Shown piece by piece: positions 20,301 through 25,500 of a DNA stretch of 56,014 bases. Source of the stretch: Deltaproteobacteria bacterium (GTDB taxonomy: Bacteria > Desulfobacterota > Desulfuromonadia > Desulfuromonadales > JAAYDE01); contig JAFGRU010000048.1 of assembly GCA_016934985.1 (NCBI GenBank), positions 1 through 56,014 of the forward strand, in the 5' to 3' direction. Under the pieces are notes generated by a model that searched no databases, had not been told where the DNA came from, and was given only the letters and a program-made list of their open reading frames with translations. The translations under genes and the position numbers were made by a program. Within the stretch, counting starts at the first letter, position 1. Each line of letters begins with the position of its first letter.

Positions 20301-21566
20301 GTCGTTGTAGCGGGTATAAAGGGTGGCCACCTCGGTTGGAACCGTACTTCCCGACGAGGTTTGGGAAATATCGCCGGCGGGGACTTGCGCTTCGCATCCC
20401 CATTGAACATTGCTGACGGTATTGGTTGTGCTGGTGGAGCAGGAGCCATCACTGATAATTTTCCCGACCAGGTAGATGGAGGTAGTGCCGCCGGCCGTCA
20501 CGTCGACCTCATAACCGTCATAGGATGAGGCCATATCACCGTAGGGGTCCGAGACGATAAAATTGCTGAGATCGTTGCTGGGATGGGCAACACACCCAGC
20601 GGGGAGCGCTCCCCCGCCGTTGTTGGCGGCGATGGTATTGGCGGCCCCTTCGGTCGTGCACACATGGCTGATTTCCAGGTTGCCGATCTCCATCAGGTCG
20701 TCCAGACGCAGATCCTGAAGGCCCGCATCGCCCGGATTGTTGATCCGGATACGCCAGACGACATCGTCGTTGTTGTTGCCGTAGACCGGATTGCTCGCGG
20801 AATTGCTGCGCTGGCCGGCATCGTAGTTCCAGCCGGTTTTGATGACCTCGGGTTCCGGCTCGCGCAAGGCCAAGGAGTCCGTGTCGCTCCGGGGGGAATC
20901 ACTGCAGCCCGAATCCGTGTCGAAAGTCAGTGTCGCAGTGACGGTCCGGTTGGTGGTGGGGCTGGCCAAACCCTCCGGATCTGAAGTGCGCCTGACCGCA
21001 AAGCGGAGAGTAATGGTGTTGACCTGGGCGCCTTCACCTGACACCAGGGAGTCCAAGGCTGTGGTTTGGGCTGAACTGAAGGTCAGCGTGGTGCCGCTGG
21101 TACCCGGAGGCGCAAGGACTGCAACGGGAGTCCCATTAACACTGACGGAAAAGGGATTCGGGGCGGTTGGATCGTACACCAGACCGGAACTACCCAGATT
21201 CTCTACCAGCACCATATTGGTTATGGTTGCGCCGGGGATGGGCGGGTCGGTAAAGGGGGGAGTCGTATCGTAGGTATAACTGTAGGGATTGGAAATAACG
21301 ACAGTTATATAGCCGTAGCCGCACAGCTCGCAGTAACTCTCGCTCAGGTCATGGCGAACGAAAGAAAAACCGGATTTGGTATCACAAGGGGCCGCCTGGA
21401 CCGTTTGGGCCAGCAATAAAATGCCTGAAAAGCCAGCAAGCAGCGAAAAAAGATGAACCCAGGCCAGCCCCCTGGCGAAAAACTGCAACAACCTTCTGGG
21501 TTGCAGATATCCCGCGAAAGAACCGCCTGGAAAATAATTTCCCTTGTTTGAACGCTCTGTTTTCAC
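11367..21566 (-). CDS. Giant DUF11-repeat surface protein, probable adhesin (3399 residues)
   Basis: The start is a GTG at 21566 with a G-rich ribosome-binding region. A long signal region of about 58 residues ends near LLLAQTVQA. The body is at least 13 DUF11-type beta-sandwich modules, recognised by recurrent units such as YTITVKNVGTENAVNAML and TTYVGGSTTLNG. Two neighbouring blocks of about 315 residues are near-copies (14095-15990). An Asp-rich calcium-type loop (DGIDNDGDGSSDE) lies near residue 1075. Near the C-terminus come SdrD/CNA-B-like modules (about 2790-3010 and 3205-3260). The tail (3310-3385, FEPGTSELRLQWRPKVAQLI) resembles a worn OmpA-like fold. DUF11 proteins are commonly cell-surface, so a stalk-like adhesin or matrix protein is likely. 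Expression is preceded by a c-di-GMP riboswitch. Ligand and target are unknown. Confidence 0.88.
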   Translation of the reverse strand: MKTERSNKGNYFPGGSFAGYLQPRRLLQFFARGLAWVHLFSLLAGFSGILLLAQTVQAAPCDTKSGFSFVRHDLSESYCELCGYGYITVVISNPYSYTYDTTPPFTDPPIPGATITNMVLVENLGSSGLVYDPTAPNPFSVSVNGTPVAVLAPPGTSGTTLTFSSAQTTALDSLVSGEGAQVNTITLRFAVRRTSDPEGLASPTTNRTVTATLTFDTDSGCSDSPRSDTDSLALREPEPEVIKTGWNYDAGQRSNSASNPVYGNNNDDVVWRIRINNPGDAGLQDLRLDDLMEIGNLEISHVCTTEGAANTIAANNGGGALPAGCVAHPSNDLSNFIVSDPYGDMASSYDGYEVDVTAGGTTSIYLVGKIISDGSCSTSTTNTVSNVQWGCEAQVPAGDISQTSSGSTVPTEVATLYTRYNDDHPLLEVQRQLTGTNTSQPVGSKGTMTITIRNNSGGSVKNIHLKDVLPVEYVVDSTFPPELDVYPEYGAYPGLIDTIVWTNPAGAGNPLANTAPEFDLTSNGVTHPLYADQVNMLRQGDVAVVRFRVVLIESDYYDRSANLDVNPEEYPVTQTDPTHQTILDNELTVDFDLFCGTQGSQQFVLTGNGTGNPNGAAIPANPEDLDVAVGGNVFILTNDPAQLLTLPILVTNNGGHDAADYHTFVSFGATMEVVSAPSDCSPISLDANNQPAPWKVWLGDPADPLTIPSTATVYSCSSTDVIAPGQTVTYNFDVRKVISTDSNYASRLAADDLSLRADVVGEIVLSDGTTLLDFPAPILRADNELDRANNYSLDTTWARVIGFNLKKNQVGTCSENNPPSFDNNGFEEVQIGEECTFHLETGGWFGFKTPGFAYIAVQNIDVVDEVPDGQVYISSADAGSTSLIQGVALTLPGAPITEGQFDWRFNVPDSQQIKVADEWFVVDTTTRLLNKEIDQRLAPNLHAANSHNILTSDFDATFMNNNTGAVEMYTLGPSTVGYPEEAIRRVDLTVTEPYLTLEKQVCNESLSTTGTGSNCTPFVDLADNGDAYNDYVYRIVVTNEASSDGVQRAPAYDVIVTDELDPSDLAYVYPLSGDGIDNDGDGSSDEAGGEGSISDNVVKNAAPAVVTFSYTHSSALERIDPGSSVTLYYRVDYDDDAAPQQTFTNTVLATYDSLEGEFGSQSAPQRPNSDIAGARFYTSDSTTAQVRIVPVETEPKSIAGLSNTPLVGAGTQGVSVGEEIEYRLSTLLPVALLRNFVIRDELPTGLRCSEAPEVNLDAAPYAAAGFDPGGTITPTCADGYVEWNFGDQRLTAGTAGLNNRFDFEIGFIARVENTSSTNDGDTLSNGDPATNATATYVDESGNSVTYDFGQVDVEVHEPLIELTKNFAVPNADAADILTVTVTATNNGTATAYNLRVLEDLTGLNLTYVGNVAGTSPPDVVDTTTLGVKRPIFSWSAPIAIDVGDSISFTFDISIDALVQPLEVLENTIQADWTSLPGQSTALNSVGSIGADGTEIGMRIGALPNAGDSVNDYETDAAAQVPVPALTVTKTDLEPATVPTIGAHKRFSIEVALPEGISNGVIVTDSLDAAGLSYVLANNATYDISYSFSGIATINGQPPNEAVFSSFPADGSTGTVTWDIGTVVTQTEDDSSQNLVNPAVRIDYYARVNNDLDTDAGDTLLNGAVLNYLNGDTGLQETLNSAAPSVSVSEPDLTMTKTVENFSNPGAPPVAGDILQYRLTAINTGSTNSTAYDINIVDTLPAGLVLYSGFTPTATIDSVPVPGFVGTPAGAPGGPLTWGRDNGDGSLDIPAGQTLLIIYQTVVQVVLDPAGIIENGVYSDWTSLEGVNTHERTGDGCPTITLPNDYCVGPVFATTTGVAPEMVFQKTVINETTGADPGPTASPGDVLRYRLHIENISTAAGQFNLTDEIDQLNASPLFVPGTLTIVTPPPSGTDNSDPLGGAAGTGLVSFTGLSLDGGDFMTIEFTVQLAAVIPSGTEVLNQGSLLLVDLGTVLSDDPNLGGDDNPTRTEIVSEPDWIIEKSAQDLTGASTILFAGDVLRYTITVKNVGTENAVNAMLRDTVPADTTYVGGSTTLNGTSVADPGPGVSPLAAGILINALENPTPGAMRADATATTDNVATVTFDVQVDAATASGTAISNQGFVGGSGTGSGAFPDQPSDDPATAAADDPTVVVVSSVEFRKTVFNETTGGSGATATPGDTLRYRLEIINTSTGTLNDLSLVDDLESLQAGDPQYFVPGTLALDVVPSGADVSNADPNGGTKGTGLVDIRGMSVASGDTLTVEFTVQLAPIIISGTQVLNQADLIATAAVFLNSDDPNIGGANDPTETLIASAPQFLVEKISTDLTGDPAVLRAGDTLRYTITVKNIGNENAVNVILRDNTPSNTTYVANSTTLNGVAVPDASGGVNPLHSGILINAPENTTAGYMRADASATTDNVATLTFDVVVDAGAQDGLVIENQGFVDSSGEGSGVQHEQPSDDPDTPTADDPTRDVVGDLPLLYALKTVTISQDNGTVGIVDPGDVLRYTIVITNSGAVAASNATLTDTMPSDTTYVANSTTLNGAAVADLAGNSPVTAGLVVQSGDNPGAGIISVGESAEVSFEVTVDLGTPIGTLISNQGSVTCAELSELLTDADGVASNGYQPTVVVVGSVQVLSITKEVTVTGGGSAEPGSELTYVIRVTNIGGLAATDVVVTDDLTPLSGQVTYVSGSGTMDGVATGVTYAGAVLTADYAATYGDLSPGDTLGVRFRVQIDAALPYGTTITNTAEVTWDGGSRNESASVAIDVGGTPGSAALNGSVWHDGNLDTVYDISTEEGQESWTVELYLDGTLITTTTTDGDGNYSFYGLAANDGTGSLYEIRFVAPGAGTNTASLGDAISAFTNGLQRISAITVAEGQNLQDLDLPLWPNGTVYESINREPVAGATLELLNAASGAALPDTCFNDPVQQGQVTTANGFYKFDLNFSDATTCPAGGDYLIEVTQPASGYLSAPSTIINAASDSSTAAYSIPVCSADAVPATADYCEAVTYATAPPVSVAPNSAGTTYYLHLSLDNGNVPGSSQIFNNPIPIDSEMDGAVAITKVAALTNVTRGALVPYTITVTNVYGVPLEDIRVVDRFPAGFKYVDGSARLDGVAAEPAINGQEMVWDGLELAVSERRTFEFLLIVGSGVSEGEYVNRAMVYNTALGTDVSGEATATVRVVPDPDFDCTDVIGKVFDDGDLDGWQDKGEVGLSGIRLVTARGLIATTDQYGRFHIGCATVPDEDRGSNFILKLDERSLPGGYRLTTENPRVQRATRGKMLRFNFGATIHRVVRIDLADGAFEPGTSELRLQWRPKVAQLIEELKRAPSVLHLSYLADLEKEGLVKKRLKQLKKGVAKEWDRSGGGYRLVIETETFWRRGAPFTGR
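14095..15990 (-). repeat. Intragenic tandem duplication inside the DUF11 protein
   Basis: Two adjacent segments of about 945 bp encode matching series of motifs. The first (about 15990-15045) has KTVINETTG, FVPGTL, NQGSLL, YTITVKNVGTENAVN, STTLNGTSV and ATTDNVATVTFDV. The second (about 15044-14095) has KTVFNETTG, FVPGTL, NQADLI, YTITVKNIGNENAVN, STTLNGVAV and ATTDNVATLTFDV. Boundaries are approximate. The similarity is much higher than among the other modules, so this is a comparatively recent internal expansion of the stalk. Confidence 0.8.
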
Positions 21567-21571
21567 CGCCG

Positions 21572-21579
21572 CCCCCCCC
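21572..21579 (-). promoter_or_regulatory. Homopolymeric G8 tract in the ribosome-binding region of the DUF11 gene
   Basis: On the minus strand eight consecutive G residues end 5 bases before the GTG start at 21566, where the Shine-Dalgarno sequence should be. Such tracts can slip in replication and change spacing. Whether this one does is unknown. Confidence 0.5.
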
Positions 21580-21590
21580 GGGACCCCAAA

Positions 21591-21628
21591 AACAAAAAAG
21601 CGCTCATCTTCCGCCGAAGATGAGCGCT
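21591..21628 (-). terminator. Intrinsic terminator of the riboswitch expression platform
   Basis: A 12-bp perfect stem (GCGCTCATCTTC / GAAGATGAGCGC) with a 4-base loop is followed on the minus strand by six U, then G and more U. It lies 25 bp upstream of the DUF11 start and about 45 bp downstream of the c-di-GMP aptamer. Read-through must therefore be controlled for the surface operon to be expressed. The loop-proximal part of the 5' arm (TCTTCGGC) is exactly complementary to GCCGAAGA at the 3' edge of the aptamer. Confidence 0.9.
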
Positions 21629-21671
21629 ATATGATTCCGGTCTAGTGCCGGGACCTCAGATAGTGTGCTTC

Positions 21672-21753
21672 ACCTCTTCGGCAACCCGGCTGTCCTGAAA
21701 TCAGGACCCGTGGCTTTGCGTCACCAGATTACTCTGGCTTTGCCCTTTCGGAG
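21672..21753 (-). ncRNA. Cyclic-di-GMP class I (GEMM-I) riboswitch
   Basis: Read on the minus strand the segment has the hallmarks of the GEMM-I aptamer in order. These are AGGGCAAAGCC, a helix CCAGA/TCTGG capped by a GUAA (GNRA) tetraloop, the core GACGCAAAGCCACGGG, a helix GTCCTG/CAGGAC, and the closing AGCCGGGTTGCCGA. The base equivalent to G20 of the Vibrio Vc2 aptamer (about 21744) is G. The cGAMP-sensing GEMM-Ib variants carry A there, so c-di-GMP is the expected ligand. An intrinsic terminator follows downstream, pointing to transcriptional control of the DUF11/OmpA/TPR operon. Confidence 0.92.
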
Positions 21754-21758
21754 TTTTA

Positions 21759-21764
21759 ATTATA
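21759..21764 (-). promoter_or_regulatory. Putative -10 box for the riboswitch transcript
   Basis: A consensus TATAAT on the minus strand would place transcription start near 21752, exactly at the 5' edge of the aptamer. I do not see a convincing -35 box at normal spacing; TTGAAC lies 21 bp upstream. An activator-dependent promoter or a more distal start remains possible. Confidence 0.45.
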
Positions 21765-21779
21765 AAAACGCCAAACAGC

Positions 21780-22800
21780 TGCCTTGTTCAATCGCCAACA
21801 ACGTTTTGGCTTACCATTTTCCAGCCAGGAAACACTGCTTTCAGCCATGAATCAACAGCCCCAACTGGACCGATTTCAAGCATGAACTGAAAAAGGTGCG
21901 CCCTTTTTTCGGCAACAATCAGTCAGGGAAAATAATGTTTCAACTTTCCGGGAAACAGTTATTGCGCAGTGGAAAAGGTTTTAGTTAAACTTTTACTAAT
22001 CGTTTTTTATGTTTGATTTTAATGTGTTGGAAACAAATAGAAGAGAGTTTTGAAAAATCAAGGTAAGCTTGATTTCATCCCCCCACAGGATGTTCTCTTC
22101 CCCCAATTATAATTCGAGTTTGGTCCTCTTAAAATTCACGTAAAAAAAGAATTCATTTTATTACTGTATTTTCCAAAATTTCGAAATTTGCTCTTTCTAT
22201 GCCAAACGGCTATTTTTAACCCTCCAAGAATTTTAATGAAACGTGCCCACATTAATAGCAGATTTTCTTCCACCACTTTTACGAGAACTCATCCTATTCA
22301 AAATTTTGACAGAAAAATCCAATGGTTCAAAGCCTATCAACAATTCGCGCAAAATTTGTCACTTCCATTAAAATTTCCTCCAAAAATAATCTAACTTTGC
22401 CAGGCACAGGGTACAAAATCACCTCTTTATCTTTAGAAATAAATTAAAGAAATTTAGTATTGACCCTTCTGTTTATCGTCCTTCCGTTTTTAACAACGAG
22501 TCTTTGCCAAAAAAGAGCAGCACCGGTTTCCTTACTTTTTTTCTTTATAACAACACGAAATTACAATAACTTTTATTTCTTGGCATTAATTGATAATGGA
22601 AAAGCCTTTCGGTTACCTAGTAAATAACAACAGATGTATCATACCTGGGAACTGTCCCTCTTGCGCAAAGTCTTCAACAATTTAAGGAGCCTTTCTCCGC
22701 GATTTGACGGAACAAACTTTGAAAAGATAAAGTCAAAAAATCCGCCTGCCAGGTTCAGCCAAAACTGCCAGGGTGGCATGTGAAATTCGAGAGATAAAAA
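21780..22800. other. AT-rich intergenic stretch of about 1 kb without a supported gene
   Basis: This stretch is visibly richer in A and T than its GC-rich neighbours. Short open frames here lack ribosome-binding sites, and none resembles a protein I know. The only local structures I note are a 14-bp palindrome AAATTTCGAAATTT at 22176-22189 and several A/T runs. It may hold upstream regulatory sites for the surface operon, or be a decayed remnant. I cannot tell which. Confidence 0.6.
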
Positions 22801-22804
22801 CAAT

Positions 22805-22840
22805 AAAAAAGCCCCGGATAGAATACCCGGGGCTTTTTTA
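22805..22840. terminator. Bidirectional-looking intrinsic terminator after the rubrerythrin-like gene
   Basis: A stem GCCCCGG/CCGGGGC is flanked by A and T runs on both sides (AAAAAAGCCCCGG ... CCGGGGCTTTTTT). It lies about 34 bp beyond the stop of the ferritin-like gene on the minus strand and probably ends that transcript. Confidence 0.88.
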
Positions 22841-22873
22841 TTTTCATTCTGAGATATCGATAACGCCTGAAGG

Positions 22874-23326
22874 CTAATCTTCCGTCAGCAGATCGTCGTA
22901 CTCAACTTCAAAACGCAATTTATGCTTGGCCTCTTCCTGAGCGAGAGCGAGGAAAACCTTTTTGATCTTGTCGTCCTGAACCAGGGCGGCGAGATCCTGG
23001 TAAAGCTTGAACGCCGCCTTCTCTTTTTTCATGGCCACGATGAGGGCGTCCTGATAACTCAGGTCGGGACTCGGCTCGACATCGACCAGGTAATCGCCGA
23101 CCTTTAGATCGAGGACCTGATCTTTCGCACCGACCACGTCTTCACCGGCCTTGACCGCTTGTAGTTTGGCCTTATGCCCCTTTTCCTCCAGGGCAAAACC
23201 TTCAAAAACCTCGCGCATGGAAGGGTGATCAGCCCGCTTGGCCAGGCTTGTATAAAACGCTGCAGCCGCCTCTTCCTCGTTGATGGCGAAATCGAGGACA
23301 TCGTCAATATTGTTCCACTGCTTCAT
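22874..23326 (-). CDS. Rubrerythrin-like ferritin-family protein
   Basis: This 150-residue all-helical protein carries two related halves with di-iron ligands of the rubrerythrin type: an early Glu-rich helix (INEEEAAAAFY), ALEEKGHKAKL (ExxxH), a second helix (KKEKAAFKLYQDL), and AQEEAKHKLRFE (EExxH). There is no C-terminal rubredoxin domain, so it is the short ferritin-like form. Such proteins take part in iron handling or peroxide reduction in anaerobes. A perfect AGGAGG precedes the ATG. It lies 69 bp downstream of the NfnB-like subunit gene and may be co-transcribed with it, drawing electrons from NAD(P)H. That link is inference. Confidence 0.88.
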   Translation of the reverse strand: MKQWNNIDDVLDFAINEEEAAAAFYTSLAKRADHPSMREVFEGFALEEKGHKAKLQAVKAGEDVVGAKDQVLDLKVGDYLVDVEPSPDLSYQDALIVAMKKEKAAFKLYQDLAALVQDDKIKKVFLALAQEEAKHKLRFEVEYDDLLTED

Positions 23327-23395
23327 TGTCTCCTCCTGAAATCATCCCGGCATGTTTGGCGGGATGAATAGTCTGTCCTGAATCCGTTTTCAAAC

Positions 23396-25486
23396 CTACC
23401 CGGAAGCCGGACGTTTGAAACAGGGCTCCAGAGTTGCCACCGGATCATCCTGGAAAGTTAGAGCGCCGACCGGGCAATTTTCCACCAGACGGTCCAACCC
23501 CTCAGGATTCACATCCTTCAGTTTGCGGTCCATCGCCGGTTTGACTCGAGCGCTAATACCGCGGCCGGTAAAGCCCATTGACGAGGTCCCCAGAACCTCC
23601 TCGGTAAGGCGAACGCAGTTGCCGCACTGGATGCACTTGTGGGAGTCATAGACCACTTCGGCCTGGCTCTTGTCGCGCTCGAACAGCCGCTTGACACCCT
23701 GGAAACGGTGCTGGTCAGCCCCGAAAAGCGTAGCATAATCGCGGAGTTTGCACTCATGGGCATCGCGGCAGCCGCATTCCATGCAACGTTTGGCCTCTTC
23801 ACGTACGGCGGCTTCATTGAAACCGGTTTCCACCTCGTCGAAACTTTTGATCCTCTCCATCGGCTCCAGTTCGGGCATGGGAAGCCGATCGGTCTTGTCA
23901 AAACCTTCGACCACGCTTTTGTCGACCTCGTCGATTTTGCCCATGGTGTGGTTGTAAATTTTCGGATCGCCGACAACCGCCTGACCCTGCAGGTGCTGAT
24001 CAATGGAAATGGCGGCGCGCCGCCCGGCAGCTACGGCAGTCACGGCAATATCGGCGCCGGTGACACAGTCGCCGCCGGCAAAAACGTTGTCCATATTGGT
24101 GGTGCATTTATGCAAATCGGCATCGATGGACTGCCAGCGGGTCAGGTCAAGACCTTCGCAATCCGAAGGATCAACATCCTGACCGATGGCGGAAATAATA
24201 TTGTCGACCACGCGGACATGTTCACTCCCCTCCTGAGGGACAGGGCGGCGGCGGCCCGAGTCATCCGGCGCTCCCAACTCCATGCGGATACAGGTCACAT
24301 CGAGTGAACCATCGGCGGCTTTTTCGACCTTGACCGGGGCAGCCAGAATATCGAGCCGCACCCCTTCTTCCTCAGCAGCATCGATTTCCATCTCCCAGGC
24401 GGGCATTTCAGCGCGGGTCCGCCGATAGAGGATGGAAACCTCTGCGGCACCGAGACGCAGGGCCGTACGCGCAGCATCGATGGCCGTGTTGCCGCCGCCC
24501 ACGACCATGACCCTGTTGCCGATCGGCATCGATTCGTCGCGGGAAGAGGCGCCCAAAAATCCGATACCGGAAAGAACCCCTTCGGTATCCTCGCCCTCGA
24601 TACGCATGGGCCTGGCAACCTGTGCCCCGAGACCAAGGAAGACCGCGTCGTAATCGTTGCGCAACTGGTCGAGACTGATATCGCGCCCCATTTTGGTGTT
24701 GAAACGGAACTCGGCACCGAGCTTTGCGACCACATCGGCCTCGCTCTCGATAACATCGCGGGGAAGCCGGTAGCTGGGAATGCCGTAGCGAGTCATGCCA
24801 CCCGCCTTTTCCTGCATATCGAAAATGGTGCACTGATGACCGAGAATCTGCAGGTAGTAGGCGGCCGTCAGCCCGGCGGGACCGGCGCCCACCACGGCAA
24901 CCCGTTTTCCGGAGGCAGGGGCGGTCTCAGGGATAAATTCATCACCGCTGGCCGCGACCTGGTCGGCGGCAAAACGCTTGAGGTGGCAAACGGCTACGGA
25001 CTCCTCAACCAACTGCCGTCGGCAGCCCTCCTCGCAGGGCCGGGTACATACCCGACCAAGAATGCCGGGCAGGGGCATGTTTACCTTGATCAGCTCCAAA
25101 GCCGCCCGATCATTGCCCTCGGCCAGATGCTTGATAAAACCGGGAATGTCGATGCCGGCCGGACACTCGCTCATGCAGGGCCCGAGACAGTCGCCTTCGT
25201 GATCTGAAAGCAGCAGCTCAACGCAGGTTCGGCGTGCCCTCTGGATGCGCTCGGAATCGGTGGTGACAACCATCCCTTCAGCAGCAGCCGTTGAACAGGA
25301 CGGCACCAGATTATTGCGTCCCTCGACCTCGACCACACAGATAAAACAGGAGGCAAAAGGCTTCAGATCATCGTTGTGACAGAACGTCGGGATAAATTTC
25401 CCTTCCGCCCGGGCAGCTTCGAGAATGGTCGTACCTTTTGCGACCTCAATCTTTTTTCCATCCAATGTAAAAGTAATTTTTTCCAC
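23396..25486 (-). CDS. NfnB/GltD-like FAD/NAD(P)-binding iron-sulfur oxidoreductase subunit
   Basis: This is a 696-residue cytoplasmic flavoprotein. Its order is: NuoG-type [2Fe-2S] domain (residues 1-80, FCHNDDLKPFASCFIC), GltD-like Fe-S domain (about 95-185, CLGPCMSECPAGID and CTRPCEEGC), FAD-binding GAGPAG (about 198), and NAD(P)-binding GGGNTAID (about 328) with YRRTRAEMPA, a motif of NADPH-binding GltD/NfnB proteins. C-terminal clusters follow (CMECGC, CIQCGNC near 620). The start is a GTG with GAGGAAA upstream, 14 bp after the NuoF-like gene. Homologues include the NADPH-linked GltD-like protein SfrB and the NADPH subunit of Nfn/Stn-type transhydrogenases. With its NuoE and NuoF partners it likely links NADH, NADPH and ferredoxin pools. 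Reaction direction cannot be read from sequence. Confidence 0.88.
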   Translation of the reverse strand: MEKITFTLDGKKIEVAKGTTILEAARAEGKFIPTFCHNDDLKPFASCFICVVEVEGRNNLVPSCSTAAAEGMVVTTDSERIQRARRTCVELLLSDHEGDCLGPCMSECPAGIDIPGFIKHLAEGNDRAALELIKVNMPLPGILGRVCTRPCEEGCRRQLVEESVAVCHLKRFAADQVAASGDEFIPETAPASGKRVAVVGAGPAGLTAAYYLQILGHQCTIFDMQEKAGGMTRYGIPSYRLPRDVIESEADVVAKLGAEFRFNTKMGRDISLDQLRNDYDAVFLGLGAQVARPMRIEGEDTEGVLSGIGFLGASSRDESMPIGNRVMVVGGGNTAIDAARTALRLGAAEVSILYRRTRAEMPAWEMEIDAAEEEGVRLDILAAPVKVEKAADGSLDVTCIRMELGAPDDSGRRRPVPQEGSEHVRVVDNIISAIGQDVDPSDCEGLDLTRWQSIDADLHKCTTNMDNVFAGGDCVTGADIAVTAVAAGRRAAISIDQHLQGQAVVGDPKIYNHTMGKIDEVDKSVVEGFDKTDRLPMPELEPMERIKSFDEVETGFNEAAVREEAKRCMECGCRDAHECKLRDYATLFGADQHRFQGVKRLFERDKSQAEVVYDSHKCIQCGNCVRLTEEVLGTSSMGFTGRGISARVKPAMDRKLKDVNPEGLDRLVENCPVGALTFQDDPVATLEPCFKRPASG

Positions 25487-25500
25487 GGGTGTTTCCTCGC

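Noticed and set aside
21672-21753. cGAMP (GEMM-Ib) specificity of the riboswitch
   Set aside because: The ligand-contacting position equivalent to G20 is G here, while cGAMP-type members found in Geobacter carry A. c-di-GMP is the better call.
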